DNA of 64,000 nucleotides from Bradyrhizobium huanghuaihaiense (GCF_007830635.1 NZ_VLLA01000031.1:1-64000), one strand, 5' to 3'. Shown: positions 25,232 through 35,609, counted from the stretch's first letter. The notes: generated from the sequence alone by a model not told the origin. Numbers and translations are program-made.

Positions 25232-26050
25232 ATGGACCAGGCGATGCTGAGCGTCGTCCGCGCGGTGGAAGCGGGCGCGACGACGATGAAGGGCCTGATC
25301 GACGCCACCGGGCTCTCCCGTCTCAAGATCGAACGTGCGTTGACCGCGTTGGAGAAGCAGAAGTTGCTGGTCCGCGACGGCCAGGGCTTTCGTGCGACCG
25401 GCCTGCCGAAGACCGCAACGCCCGCGCGGCAATGCGGATCGTGCAACGCCTGCTGTGACATCCTCGAAGTGGCCGGTGTCGACAAGCCGGTGAACCAGCT
25501 GTGCCGGCATTGGCAGGCCGGCACCGGATGCACGATCTACGAGCGCCGCCCGCAGATGTGTCGGTCCTTCGTCTGCGCCTGGCTGCAGGGCCATCTCGAC
25601 GACGACTGGTTCCCGGCTAAGTCGGGCATCGTGGTGCATTTCAGCCAGGACGCCGTCAACGTCACCGTCGATGACGATTGTCCCGACCGCTGGCGCGAGG
25701 AGCCGTATTTCAGCAAGCTCGCCGAATGGTCGCTGAACGGGATCAGGCGGATCGGAAATCGCGGTTATGCGACCCTCGTCGTCTCCGGCGCCGAGCGGTT
25801 CCTGCTGCTCGGACGCACCGTCGTTCCCGAGCCGACATTGTTCGGAACGGCGTTCCTGCCGCTCACGGCCGACACATTCCGGTTCTGGCGGGCGCGGTCG
25901 CCTGAACATTTGCAACGGCTGCACGCGCGCATCGCCGAGATCGAGCGGATCAGGCAGGAATTCGGCTCGTGCGCGATTCCAGAGAACGAGGACGACGACC
26001 CGCAGGCGCCCTACCGGCCCGCACTTCTGCGGCTCTCGAATCACGCCTGA
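25232..26050 (+). CDS. winged-helix plus YkgJ-type cysteine-cluster protein
   Basis: 272 residues. Residues 1-60 (SVVRAVEAGATTMKGLIDATGLSRLKIERALTALEKQKLLVRDGQGFRATG) look like a DNA-binding winged helix of IclR/MarR type. Then comes the YkgJ-family core: CGSCNACC (about residues 70-77), a further cysteine in NQLCRHW, GCTIYERRPQMCRSFVC, which together fit the zinc- or iron-binding CxxCxxCC family. The C-terminal half (about 120-272) is not recognised. This combination of a putative HTH with the metal cluster suggests a metal- or redox-responsive regulator; that is inference. It is followed 105 bp on by a HerA-like ATPase gene in the same direction. Confidence 0.72.
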   Translation: MDQAMLSVVRAVEAGATTMKGLIDATGLSRLKIERALTALEKQKLLVRDGQGFRATGLPKTATPARQCGSCNACCDILEVAGVDKPVNQLCRHWQAGTGCTIYERRPQMCRSFVCAWLQGHLDDDWFPAKSGIVVHFSQDAVNVTVDDDCPDRWREEPYFSKLAEWSLNGIRRIGNRGYATLVVSGAERFLLLGRTVVPEPTLFGTAFLPLTADTFRFWRARSPEHLQRLHARIAEIERIRQEFGSCAIPENEDDDPQAPYRPALLRLSNHA

Positions 26051-26155
26051 ACGCCGCCGTGGGCAACGCGGCCTGATTCGCGCTGCAGCGCTCGACGCGC
26101 AGCGGCGGGATTGATAAGCCCCTGTCCGCGGATGATGGGGACTTGAGTCGGGGAC

Positions 26156-27670
26156 ATGACGGTTGCGATCGAGATGGGGCAGACCACGGCAGGCGCCGCG
26201 GCGGCCATGGACCTCGAGGAACTGCTGGCGACCCGCCTCCTGGTGCAGGGCAATTCGGGCTCCGGCAAGTCGCATCTGCTGCGGCGGCTGCTGGAGCAGA
26301 GCGCGCCCTGGGTGCAGCAGGCCATCATCGATCCCGAAGGCGATTTCGTCACGCTGGCCGAACGCTTCGGCCATCTCGTGATCGACGCCGAGGACCACAC
26401 CGAGCGCGGCCTCCAGGTTGCGGGCGAGCGCGCGCGGCTGCATCGCGTCTCCACCGTGCTCAATCTCGAAGGGCTGGATGCCGAGAACCAGATGCGGCGC
26501 GCCGCGGCCTTTCTCGGCGGGATGTTCGACGTCGACCGCGATCATTGGTACCCGATGCTGGTGGTGGTGGACGAGGCGCAGCTGTTCGCGCCGGCCGTCG
26601 CGGGCGAAGTCTCGGACGAGGCGCGAAAGCTCTCGCTCGGTGCCATGACCAATTTGATGTGCCGCGGCCGCAAACGCGGCCTTGCCGGCATCATTGCGAC
26701 CCAGCGCCTCGCCAAGCTCGCCAAGAACGTCGCGGCGGAAGCCTCGAACTTCCTGATGGGCCGGACCTTCCTCGACATCGACATGGCGCGCGCCGCCGAT
26801 CTGCTCGGCATGGAGCGGCGACAGGCGGAGGCCTTTCGCGATCTCGAACGCGGCCAGTTCATGGCGCTGGGACCTGCGCTGTCGCGCCGTCCGCTGCGCC
26901 TGAACATCGGCGCGACCGACACCCAGCCGCGCAATTCCACGCCGCGGCTGATGCCGCTGCCGGAGGCGACGACGGAAGATATGCGCGCCGTGATCCTGGC
27001 CGCACCGCCGCCCGATGCCAGCCGGCCGCAGCGCCGTCCGGCGCCGGATCTGCTCGAGCAGCTCCGCGCTGCGAAGGCGGCTGCCGTGCCGGAAGCACGC
27101 GCGGAGCCCATCGAGGTGCCCGTCAGCGCCGAAGAACTCGCCGAGCGGCGCGAGCGCGTCGATCGCACGCTGCGGGCCGTGCTCGCCGAGCCCGACGCCG
27201 GCTTCCGCGCCATCGGCGTGCTCTATCAGGAATTCGTGGTCCGTTGCCGCATCGAGGGCTTAGGGGCGGCCGTGCCCGATCTCAACGAATTCCGCCGCAT
27301 GCTGACGCATGCGCGCGCCGGCGTCGGTACCGATCTCACTGAAGACGACGCCTGGCAGGACGTGTCGCTGCGCGCCTCGATCCTGCCCGACGACATGCAG
27401 GGCGTGTTCATGATGATCGCGCGCGCGGCGAAGGAAGGCTGGCCCTGCCCCGGCGATGCCGCGATCGCGCGGGCCTATGGCTCGCACTCGCTGCGCCGCG
27501 CGCAGCGCCTGCTCGGCTACATGGAGGAGCAGGGTCTCATCGTCGTCCAGCTCGACGGCGGCGGACGCAGGATCGTGACGCTGGTGGAATTGGCCTGGGC
27601 GACCGCGCCCGGCGATCCCAATGGCGACGATCTGCCGGCGGAGCCGGCGCAGAGCGCAGCTTCCGCTTGA
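26156..27670 (+). CDS. HerA-like P-loop ATPase with C-terminal winged helix
   Basis: 504 residues. Walker A is GNSGSGKSH (about residues 32-40); Walker B is MLVVVDEAQLF (about 135-145); a sensor region is GLAGIIATQRLAKLAKNVAAEASNFLMGRTF (about 175-205). This set fits the HerA/FtsK-like DUF87 group of DNA pumps. The usual HerA N-terminal barrel is not evident, so the protein begins almost at the P-loop. The C-terminal region (about 400-490, ILPDDMQGVFMMIARAAKEG, then GLIVVQLDGGGRRIVTL) reads like a winged helix. No nurA-like nuclease or defence gene sits next to it, and the YkgJ-type gene is its only neighbour in the same direction. A role in DNA translocation or repair is inference. Confidence 0.75.
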   Translation: MTVAIEMGQTTAGAAAAMDLEELLATRLLVQGNSGSGKSHLLRRLLEQSAPWVQQAIIDPEGDFVTLAERFGHLVIDAEDHTERGLQVAGERARLHRVSTVLNLEGLDAENQMRRAAAFLGGMFDVDRDHWYPMLVVVDEAQLFAPAVAGEVSDEARKLSLGAMTNLMCRGRKRGLAGIIATQRLAKLAKNVAAEASNFLMGRTFLDIDMARAADLLGMERRQAEAFRDLERGQFMALGPALSRRPLRLNIGATDTQPRNSTPRLMPLPEATTEDMRAVILAAPPPDASRPQRRPAPDLLEQLRAAKAAAVPEARAEPIEVPVSAEELAERRERVDRTLRAVLAEPDAGFRAIGVLYQEFVVRCRIEGLGAAVPDLNEFRRMLTHARAGVGTDLTEDDAWQDVSLRASILPDDMQGVFMMIARAAKEGWPCPGDAAIARAYGSHSLRRAQRLLGYMEEQGLIVVQLDGGGRRIVTLVELAWATAPGDPNGDDLPAEPAQSAASA

Positions 27671-27674
27671 AACG

Positions 27675-28411
27675 TTAGGCGGCCTCGGAGCCGCCGAGAT
27701 AGGCGTCGCGCACCCGCGGATCGTCCTTCAGCGCCCGCGCCGGGCCCGACAGCACGATCTTGCCGGTCTGCAGCACATAGGCTTCATGCGCGATCTCAAG
27801 CGCGAGGCTGGCGTTCTGCTCAACCATGAACACCGACACGCCCTCCTGGTTGATGGTGCGGATCAGCTCCAGCACGCGATCGACATAGAGCGGCGACAGG
27901 CCCATGGTCGGCTCGTCCATCACGATCATCCTGGGCCGGCTCATCAGCGCGCGCGCCATCGCCACCATCTGTTGCTCGCCGCCGGACAAGGAGCCTGCGC
28001 GCTGCGACAGCCGCTGGCCGAGTTTTGGGAACAGCGTCAGCATCCTGTCGAGATCCTGCGCCACCGCATCGCGGTCGTTGCGCACGAAGGCGCCCATCAG
28101 GATGTTCTCACGGACGCTCATGTCGGCGAACAGCCGCCGCGCCTCCGGCACCGAGGCGATGCCGCGGCGGACGATCTGCGGCGTGGAAAGGCCGATCAGC
28201 GAGGCGCCGTCAAACGTCACCTCGCCTGAGCGCGGCTTCACGAGCCCCAAAATGATCTTCATCGTCGTCGACTTGCCGCTGGCATTGCCGCCGAGCAGGC
28301 AGACGATGTGGCCACGGGCGACCGTGATCGAGAGGTCGAAATGCACCTGGGCCTGGCCGTAGAAGGTGTTGACGCCAGATAGCGCCAGCAGCGGTTCGGG
28401 GACGTTCGCCG

Positions 28412-28415
<4 letters not shown>
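27675..28415 (-). CDS. livF: branched-chain-amino-acid-type ABC transporter ATPase LivF
   Basis: 246 residues from ATG 28415, which overlaps the LivG stop by four bases (28412-28415). Walker A GGNASGKST, signature LSGGEQQM, Walker B RMIVMDEPTMGLSP and the switch His region are intact. LivF proteins are the shorter of the two Liv ATPases (about 235 residues); this one fits. The frame continues upstream into LivG, but that part is a shadow. The transporter imports a hydrophobic or amide-type solute; the substrate is set by the binding protein at 31223-32380 and is unknown. Confidence 0.93.
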
Positions 28416-29259
<844 letters not shown>

Positions 29260-29260
<1 letters not shown>

Positions 29261-31083
29261 CAGATCGTCCCCAACAGGCCCTGCGGCCTGAACCGCACAA
29301 GCAGCAAGAGCACGATGCCGTAGATCAGGATGCGGTACTCCGCCGCGATCCGGAAGACCTCGGGCAGGCCCACCAGCGCCACTGCCCCGACGATCGCACC
29401 GACCACATTGCCGAGGCCGCCGAGGATGACGACCGTCAGCGCCAGGATGGACTGCTGCGTGTTGAAGGTCTCGTGGTTGATGTAGGAGTAGAGATGCGCG
29501 GCGATGCCGCCGCTGACGCCGGCGGCGAAGCCGCCGAAGATGAAGGCCAGCGACTTGTAGCGGTTCAGGCTGAGGCCATAGGCGCGCGCGGCAATGTCGT
29601 CGTCGCGGATGGCACGGAAGCTACGGCCGAGATGCGAGCCGAGCAGGCGTCCTTGCAGCAGCGCCAGCACGACCATCACCGCAAAGCTGAACCAGTAGAT
29701 CGAGGATGGGCTGATCAGGTCGTAGCCGAACAGCGACAGCGGCGGGATGCCGGAGATGCCGATCGGACCGCGCGTGACGCTCTCCCAGTTCAGGATCACC
29801 AGCGACACAATCTCGCCGATGGCGAGGGTGGCGATCGAAACATAATGCCCGCGCAGGCGGAAGGACGGCGAGATCAGCAGCGTGCCGAGCGCGGCGCTCA
29901 TCAGGCCGCCGCCGATCACGGCAAGGCCGACAGGGACGGAGAGCGTCAGCGACAGCAGCGCCGACGTATAGGCGCCGATCGCGAGCAGCGCGGCATGTCC
30001 GAGCGAGACCTGGCCCATCGTGCCCGCAACCAGCGTCAGGCTGAGCGCGAGCATGCCGAGCAGCCAGGCGTTGATCAGGGTCTGGAGCACGTAGAAGGAC
30101 ACCGGGAAGAACGGCAGGACCGCAAAGATCGCGGCCGCGGCCAGCAACGCCCAGCGCGGGATGCGCACGGGGCGACTCGGCGCGATGAAGGTGCCGGTGA
30201 GCGGCTCGGGCGGGGCCTGCCGCGCGCTGGCGAACAGGCCGTTGGGCCGCAGCACAAGCACGACGACCAGCAGCAGGAACGCGAACAGGTTGCGGTAGCT
30301 GGTGCCGAACACAGCAACGCCGTAGCTTTCGACCAGTCCCAGCAAGAGACTGCCAATCACCGCGCCAGGCACGTTGCCGGCGCCGCCGACGACTTCGGCG
30401 ACGACGCCCTTCAGCGTCGCCTGCAGGCTCATCGCGGTGTCGATCTGGTTGTAGTACATGCCGACCAGCATGCCGGAGACGCCGCCGAGCGCGGCGGCAA
30501 TGCCGAACACCGCCTGATTGACGCGGTTGACGTCGACGCCCATCTGCATCGCGGCGTCGCGGTCCTGCGAAGCGGCACGCACCGCCCAGCCGAGCTTGCT
30601 ATAGCGCAGGAATACGAACAGCAACAGCGCACTGGTGAGGCCGACGCCGGCGATCAAGAGATCGAGCGGACCGATGGTGCCGCCGCCGACCTGAAAGCGC
30701 ACGTCCGGCAACTGGCTCGGCAGCGCGCGCGGATTGGGCGAGAAGGTCAGCATGACGAGCTGGTCGAGCACGAAGCTGATGCCGATCGTCGCCAGCAGCG
30801 GCGCGATGCGCACCGAGTTCTGCAGCGGCCGCAGGCCGAACCGCTCGATGATCAGGCCGACCACCGCCGCGGCCGCCGCGACCACGATGATGGTGAGCGG
30901 CAGCGGCGTGTGCAGCTGCACCACCGCGACCCAGCCGATATAGGCGCCGACCAGATAGATCGAGCCTTGCGCGAAGTTGATCAGCCGGCTGACGCCGAAG
31001 ATCAGCGCGAGCCCGACCGCCACGAGGGCGTAGACATTGCCGACGATCAGCCCGTTGATCGTGTAGTCGAGCCAGGAAGACAC
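29260..31083 (-). CDS. fused LivH-LivM branched-chain-type ABC permease
   Basis: A single 607-residue protein carrying both permease halves. Residues 1-290 match LivH (INGLIVGNVYALVAVGLALIFGVSRLINFAQGSIYLVGAYIGW, then the cytoplasmic loop GIAAALGGVSGMLVGMYY). After a linker (about residues 288-315) the LivM part follows (LALSLTLVAGTMGQVSLGHAALLAIGAY, ending in RFRPQGLLGTI). The two halves are usually separate genes; no stop or frameshift lies between them in this reading frame. It would supply both transmembrane domains of the importer. It follows the palindromic repeat at 31121-31203. Confidence 0.92.
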
Positions 31084-31120
31084 GCTGAGGTCCCAATCAA
31101 GAAGAAATGGCCGGAGCCCG

Positions 31121-31203
31121 AAAGCGCGATGAGACCATCGCGCTTTAGTTTGTTTTTACGCATGATCTCTCCGGAAAACCGCTTCGCACTTTTCCGGATC
31201 ATG
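31121..31203. repeat. dispersed palindromic repeat, copy 2 (between binding protein and permease genes)
   Basis: Stem AAAGCGCGATG (31121-31131) pairs with CATCGCGCTTT (31136-31146). A core TTTACGCATGATCT follows, shared with copy 1, and then a second hairpin in which TCCGGAAAA (31170-31178) pairs with TTTTCCGGA (31190-31198). The location, between a highly expressed type of gene (solute-binding protein) and its permease, could hold back transcription into the permease or protect the upstream message, as similar elements do elsewhere. Confidence 0.75.
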
Positions 31204-31222
31204 CTTTGGTCCGGCCATCAGG

Positions 31223-32380
31223 TCAGGTCGGCTTGCCGTCCCAGAGCGCGAACTGGCCCTTGCGCACGACGAGCTCGGCGTTCATGGCGCCCTTGACGCG
31301 GCGGGTCGCGACGTCGAACGTCGCCGTGCCGAAGATGACGCTCGGGACGTCCTTGACCTTGGTGAAGGCGTCGCGGATCGCCTTGCGATCGGTGCCGCCG
31401 ATCCTCACCACCGCAGCCGCCATGTTCATCGCGTCGTAGGCGTAGGCGTTGAAGGCGTCAGGCTCCAGCCCGTTGTACTTCTTCTTGAAGCCGGAAATGA
31501 ACTTCTGCACTTCCGGCCGCGGGTCTTCCGGAAAGTAGCGCGTGCCGACGTGGACGTCCTCGACCGCCTCGCCGCCGAGCTCCAGAAACTTCGGCGAATA
31601 AACCGAGCTGGCCGCGCAGATCACCTGCTTCAGCCCGACCTGTCGCGCCTGGCGCGCGATCAGCGCGCCGTCGGAATAATAGGAGATCAGGATCAGTCCG
31701 TCCGGATTGGCGTCACGCACACGCACCAAGGTGGAGCGGAAGTCGCGCTCCTCAGCGATGTAGCCTTCGGTGACCGCAATCTCCGCGCCATACTCCTTGG
31801 CGGCGTTGACAAAGTAGTCGCGGCTGGTGCGGCCCCAATCGGTATTGAGGTGCAGCACAGCAAGCTTCTTCAGGCCGAGGCGCCTCACCGCGTAGGACGC
31901 CAGCAGCGGCTGTTCGTCGGCCTGGCTGACCGACGTGCTCCACATGAAGTCGCCGCCCTTGGTGAAATCAGGATGCGAATTGGTGAAGCCGAACTGCACG
32001 AGGCCGGCGCGCTGGTAGATCGGCGAAGCCGCCATCGACGCGGGGCTGGAAAAATCGCCGAGTTCCAGCACGATGGCGGGATTGGAAACGAACTTTTGGG
32101 CGATCGCCACCGACTGGCGCGGATCGCTCTGGCTGTCCTCGAACTGGTAGGCGAGCTTGCGGCCGTTGATGCCGCCGGCAGCCGTGATCTCGTCGAGCGC
32201 GAGGTCAAAGCCCTGCTTCCACTGCGTGCCATATTGCGCATTCGGTCCCGTCAGGGGGCCGCTGACGCCGAGCAGGATCGGCTCGGAGGATTGCGCGAGG
32301 GCGGCGCGCGAGAAGGTAGTACCCGCCATCATGGCGGCGAGCGAGCCCTTGACCAGCGTACGACGATCGATGTTGCTCAT
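31223..32380 (-). CDS. periplasmic binding protein of the Liv-type ABC transporter
   Basis: 385 residues from ATG 32380; a codon four residues earlier is possible. The N-terminus SNIDRRTLVKGSLAAMMAGTTFSRAALA has an RR-x-L-V-K start and is likely a Tat-type signal. The mature part begins SEPILLGVSGPLTGPNAQYGTQWKQGFDLALDEITAAGG, the type I periplasmic-binding fold with the usual G-P-x-T-G motif. It is the first gene of the operon with the fused permease and the two ATPases. The substrate is not fixed by the sequence; an aromatic or amide compound is as likely as an amino acid. A dispersed palindrome follows its stop. Confidence 0.92.
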   Translation of the reverse strand: MSNIDRRTLVKGSLAAMMAGTTFSRAALAQSSEPILLGVSGPLTGPNAQYGTQWKQGFDLALDEITAAGGINGRKLAYQFEDSQSDPRQSVAIAQKFVSNPAIVLELGDFSSPASMAASPIYQRAGLVQFGFTNSHPDFTKGGDFMWSTSVSQADEQPLLASYAVRRLGLKKLAVLHLNTDWGRTSRDYFVNAAKEYGAEIAVTEGYIAEERDFRSTLVRVRDANPDGLILISYYSDGALIARQARQVGLKQVICAASSVYSPKFLELGGEAVEDVHVGTRYFPEDPRPEVQKFISGFKKKYNGLEPDAFNAYAYDAMNMAAAVVRIGGTDRKAIRDAFTKVKDVPSVIFGTATFDVATRRVKGAMNAELVVRKGQFALWDGKPT

Positions 32381-32438
32381 GCACGGCTCCATCCACTTTA
32401 GTTGTTACAGGCAGCAATTCTCGTGCCGGTGAGATTGC

Positions 32439-33014
32439 CTATTTCGAGGGCTCGCCGAGCGACAGCATCAGCCGGTTCGCCCAGTTGAAGAACGAGGCAC
32501 CGTTGATGACGTCGACGATCTCGGCATCGTCGAGACCGGCGCGACGCAGCTCCGCGATATTGTCGGGACCGAATGCGATCGGCGTCTCGGCCAGTGCCAC
32601 GGAGGCCTTGACCACGGCATTCCAGCGCTCGCCGAGATCGGCCCCGACGCCTTCATCGAGCAGGCGCTGCACGTCATCGCGGCGCTTGGAATAGGTGCTG
32701 GCGAAACGCGCATGCACGGAGGCGCAATAGATGCAGCCGTTGTAGCGCGAGGTCGCAGCGGCTGCGAGCTCGCGCTCGGCACGCGGCAGGCCGTCGGCAA
32801 CGTTATAGAAGATGTCCTTGTCGGTCTTGGTACGGGCCTCCAGCACTTCGGGATCGCGCACCAAGAGACGAAAATATTCCGACTTGGCGCGGGCACGATC
32901 GACGAGGCCGGCGAAATGCCGCTCGGTCAGCTCGGCCTCGGGCAGCGGGTCGATCCACGACACCCAGCCGAGCTCGTCCTGGGTGAACACGACAGGCGGA
33001 TTGATGGTGCTCAT
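32439..33014 (-). CDS. alkylhydroperoxidase-like protein (CMD domain, Avi_7169 type)
   Basis: 191 residues. The active-site motif EREL... YNGCIYCASVHARF is the CxxC-x-S-x-H signature (about residues 95-105, CIYCASVH) of the AhpD/CMD fold, so the redox-active cysteines and histidine are present. Helices of the fold surround it. It lies 12 bp after the second CMD-domain gene (33026) and precedes the Liv-type operon in direction. From memory, the pair matches TIGR families that cooccur with a luciferase-like monooxygenase. The reaction is unknown. Confidence 0.85.
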   Translation of the reverse strand: MSTINPPVVFTQDELGWVSWIDPLPEAELTERHFAGLVDRARAKSEYFRLLVRDPEVLEARTKTDKDIFYNVADGLPRAERELAAAATSRYNGCIYCASVHARFASTYSKRRDDVQRLLDEGVGADLGERWNAVVKASVALAETPIAFGPDNIAELRRAGLDDAEIVDVINGASFFNWANRLMLSLGEPSK

Positions 33015-33025
33015 GATGCAACCTC

Positions 33026-33628
33026 CTACGCGCTTGCCGCTGCGAGCGTGCGCAAGCCGCTGACGACGCGGACCTGAAACGACAGGAACGCAACGAGCTG
33101 GGAGAACGTGACGATGCCGGTGGTCGACCAGCCGGCAGCCAGCAGCGCCTTCATGTCGGCGGATGCGGCATCGCGCGGGCGGAAGACCAGCAGATGCGCA
33201 TGTTCAAGCGCCGCAACCAGCCGGTTGCCGAGCTGCGGTTTGCGCTCGGCACTCACGCGGTAGATCAAGCCAGCCTTGTTCTCGGCCGACAGCGGTCCGG
33301 CCGGAAAGGCGCCATAGGGACCCGTGGTTTTTCCGCGCTCAATCTCGATCTGGATCGGCTCGACCAGCGCCGCCCCATCCGCATTCGCTCCAAGCTTGTC
33401 GCGATAGAAGGCGGCGACGGGGGACTCGCCATGCAGCCCTGTCACGAAGGCCGCGACCGCGGCGCGTTCGGCAAGCGAGAAATCGCCGGGGTCGACCGGC
33501 TCGAACAGCGAGAGATAGCTCTTCTGCGCATTCTCGCGCGCCTGCAGGCGGCGCGCGCGGATGGCATCCAGGGTGGAGCCGGGCTCGATGCCGGCAAGCG
33601 TGTCGATGATATCCTTCGGTGCCATCAT
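33026..33628 (-). CDS. CMD domain protein without the cysteine pair (Avi_7170 type)
   Basis: 200 residues. The helical carboxymuconolactone-decarboxylase fold is indicated by its helix pattern (SLAERAAVAAFVTGLHG; LEHAHLLVFRPRDAASADMKALLAAGWSTTGIVTFSQLVAFLSF), but I see no cysteine at all, so it cannot have the CxxC redox site of its neighbour. It is likely the structural partner, or binds a substrate. Start ATG at 33628 lies 34 bp after the monooxygenase stop (33663), so all four genes 32439-34700 may form one transcript. Confidence 0.8.
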   Translation of the reverse strand: MMAPKDIIDTLAGIEPGSTLDAIRARRLQARENAQKSYLSLFEPVDPGDFSLAERAAVAAFVTGLHGESPVAAFYRDKLGANADGAALVEPIQIEIERGKTTGPYGAFPAGPLSAENKAGLIYRVSAERKPQLGNRLVAALEHAHLLVFRPRDAASADMKALLAAGWSTTGIVTFSQLVAFLSFQVRVVSGLRTLAAASA

Positions 33629-33662
33629 TCAGCCTCGTGCAGCGCGATCACATTCATCCCGG

Positions 33663-34700
33663 CTAGCCTGCCAGAGCAACGTCTTTGGCCGCCGTCCGGG
33701 TCCAGCCCAGCGCGGGCGCGACCTTGTCGGCGACCAGCTCGATCGAGCGCAGGACATAGGGGTGCGGCGCATCGACCGAATGCACCTGGAAGACGAGATC
33801 GGTCACCCGCTCCAGCGTGGCATCGGTGCGGAGCGAGGCGATCACCTCGTCGGCGGCGCCGACATGGGTGTCGAACGCCTCGATCATCTCCTCCAGCGTC
33901 TCGCCCGGCGGAAGGTGACCGCCCTTCATGAATTGCGGCAGCGCGCGGCGCAGTCCGATATCGGCAAGCCGCATCGCCTCGCGATGGTCGTCGGCAACGA
34001 AGACGCTGCGCGAGGCCATGATGCGCGGCTCGCAGCCCGGCGGCAGCGCTTCGAGATAGGCGTCGATGATCGGGTTCTGGATCTCGGCGAGCGTCGCGTT
34101 CGGCGCGTCCTTGGATCGCGGCTGGGTGCGCGACAGCAGGAGGCCATCGCCGGCCTTGCCCGCCCGCGCGCCGCCGGCGACGGAGAATGTCGCCTGCCAG
34201 ATGCGCTTGTCCAGTTGCGGCCGCTGCGGATAGAGCGTGTCGCCGCCGTCGAGCTGCTTGCCGGTCAGTGCCTTGCGGACGATGTCCAGATTGCGTGCAA
34301 AGATCTCGTTGCGCTGGGCGCCGTCGAGGCCGAAGGCGGCAAAGGCCGACGGATTGCCGCCGGTGCCGACGCCGAGCTCGAAGCGGCCGTTGCAGAGCAG
34401 ATCGAGCACCGCGGCGTCCTCCGCAACCCTCACTGCACTCTCCAGCGGCAGCGTCACGATGCCGGTGCCGAGGCGGATGCGCGAGGTTTGGGCTGCGACA
34501 TAGCCGAGGAAGGTGAAGGGCGACGGCAGGCCGCCCTCGCGCTCGTGAAAGTGATGCTGCGCGATCCACGCGGAATCGAGCCCGGCCTTCTCGGCGCGCA
34601 CGATCTGCTCGGCCGCAAAGCGGTAGCGGTCCGCCGCCGGCGCCTCGTCGAGCAGCCGCGTGAAGAAGCCCAGGCGTTTCAGGTTTGCAAAGCGTTTCAT
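33663..34700 (-). CDS. luciferase-like FMN-dependent monooxygenase
   Basis: 345 residues, bacterial-luciferase-type TIM barrel. The N-terminus (MKRFANLKRLGFFTRLLDEAPAADRYRFAAEQIVRAEKAGLDSAWIAQHHFHEREGGLPSPFTFLGYVAAQT), SRIRLGTGIVTLPL and CNGRFELGVGTGGNPSAFAAFG fit group-C LLM monooxygenases. In such enzymes FMNH2 and oxygen act on a sulfur, amine or alkane substrate; a partner flavin reductase is not in the window. It resembles the TIGR family named after KPN_01858, which cooccurs with the two CMD proteins. The substrate is unknown. Confidence 0.85.
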   Translation of the reverse strand: MKRFANLKRLGFFTRLLDEAPAADRYRFAAEQIVRAEKAGLDSAWIAQHHFHEREGGLPSPFTFLGYVAAQTSRIRLGTGIVTLPLESAVRVAEDAAVLDLLCNGRFELGVGTGGNPSAFAAFGLDGAQRNEIFARNLDIVRKALTGKQLDGGDTLYPQRPQLDKRIWQATFSVAGGARAGKAGDGLLLSRTQPRSKDAPNATLAEIQNPIIDAYLEALPPGCEPRIMASRSVFVADDHREAMRLADIGLRRALPQFMKGGHLPPGETLEEMIEAFDTHVGAADEVIASLRTDATLERVTDLVFQVHSVDAPHPYVLRSIELVADKVAPALGWTRTAAKDVALAG

Positions 34701-34826
34701 ACGATCCCTGTCGGGCGAGGATGGGCCCCGATGATGTCGGTTGCCGCAGCTCCAGACAAGCGGGCATTGCGCAAGGCTGCCCGCCGGATCATCCCTCCTG
34801 CGCTGGACTCTGGCTGGGCAGACTGC

Positions 34827-35609
34827 CTACCAGCTCGGCAGCACCGCGCCCTTGAACTTGGTCAGGACGAACTCCTTCACCTCGGGCGTGTGATAGCTGT
34901 CCACGAGGATCTTGACCCAGGGCTTGTCCTTGTCGGCGGTGCGCACGGCGATCAGGTTGACATAGGGCCCCTTCGGATCCTCGCGCAGGATCGGATCCTT
35001 GACCGGATCGAGGCCCGCCTGAGTTGCATAGTTGGTGTTGATCGCGGCTGCGTCGACGTCGTCGAGCGCGCGCGGGGCCTGCGCCGCATCGACCTCGATG
35101 AACTTCAGCTTCTTGGGATTCTCGGTGATGTCGAGCACGGTCGGCTTGAAGGCGGTGCCATCCTTCAGCTTGATCACGCCCTTGTCGCGCAGCAGCAGCA
35201 GCACGCGTCCACCATTGGTCGGATCGTTCGGGATCGACACCTTGCCGCCCTCGGGGATGTCGGCGAAGGCCTTGTGCTTCTTCGAATAGACACCGATCGG
35301 GAAGTTCACGGTGAGGCCGACGGCCTCGATCTTGTAGCCGCGGTCGGCCTTCTGGTTGTCGAGGTAAGGCTGGTTCTGGAACGAATTGGCCTGGATCTCG
35401 CCGGCATCGAGCGCGGCGTTCGGCACCACGTAATCGGAGAACTCGAGCAGCTGGATGTCGAGGCCCTGCTTCGCCGCGATCGGCTTGACCGCCTCGAGGA
35501 TCTGCGCATGTGGTCCCGGCGTCACGCCGATCTTGATGGTCTCGGCCGCGGCTGCGGCGGACCATGCGGCGAGCACGGCCGAGAGGATCAGGGGAAGGCG
35601 AAACGACAT
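34827..35609 (-). CDS. NlpA/MetQ-family periplasmic binding protein, orphan
   Basis: 260 residues from ATG 35609, chosen because GGAG sits well in front of it; upstream ATGs at 35621-35624 are possible. The signal sequence SFRLPLILSAVLAAWSAAAAA has no lipobox cysteine, unlike enteric MetQ/NlpA. The mature start ETIKIGVTPGPHAQILEAVKPIAAKQGLDIQLLEFSDYVVPN and the C-terminal VKEFVLTKFKGAVLPSW are diagnostic of the family. Most members bind methionine, and some bind other sulfur compounds. No MetN or MetI gene is next to it. Its stop is 127 bp from the luciferase-like gene, so it may belong to that unit. Confidence 0.9.
   Translation of the reverse strand: MSFRLPLILSAVLAAWSAAAAAETIKIGVTPGPHAQILEAVKPIAAKQGLDIQLLEFSDYVVPNAALDAGEIQANSFQNQPYLDNQKADRGYKIEAVGLTVNFPIGVYSKKHKAFADIPEGGKVSIPNDPTNGGRVLLLLRDKGVIKLKDGTAFKPTVLDITENPKKLKFIEVDAAQAPRALDDVDAAAINTNYATQAGLDPVKDPILREDPKGPYVNLIAVRTADKDKPWVKILVDSYHTPEVKEFVLTKFKGAVLPSW

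Noticed and set aside
29473..31296. 607-residue open frame on the plus strand opposite the LivH-LivM gene
   Set aside because: Gln/Arg/His-rich shadow of the permease gene.
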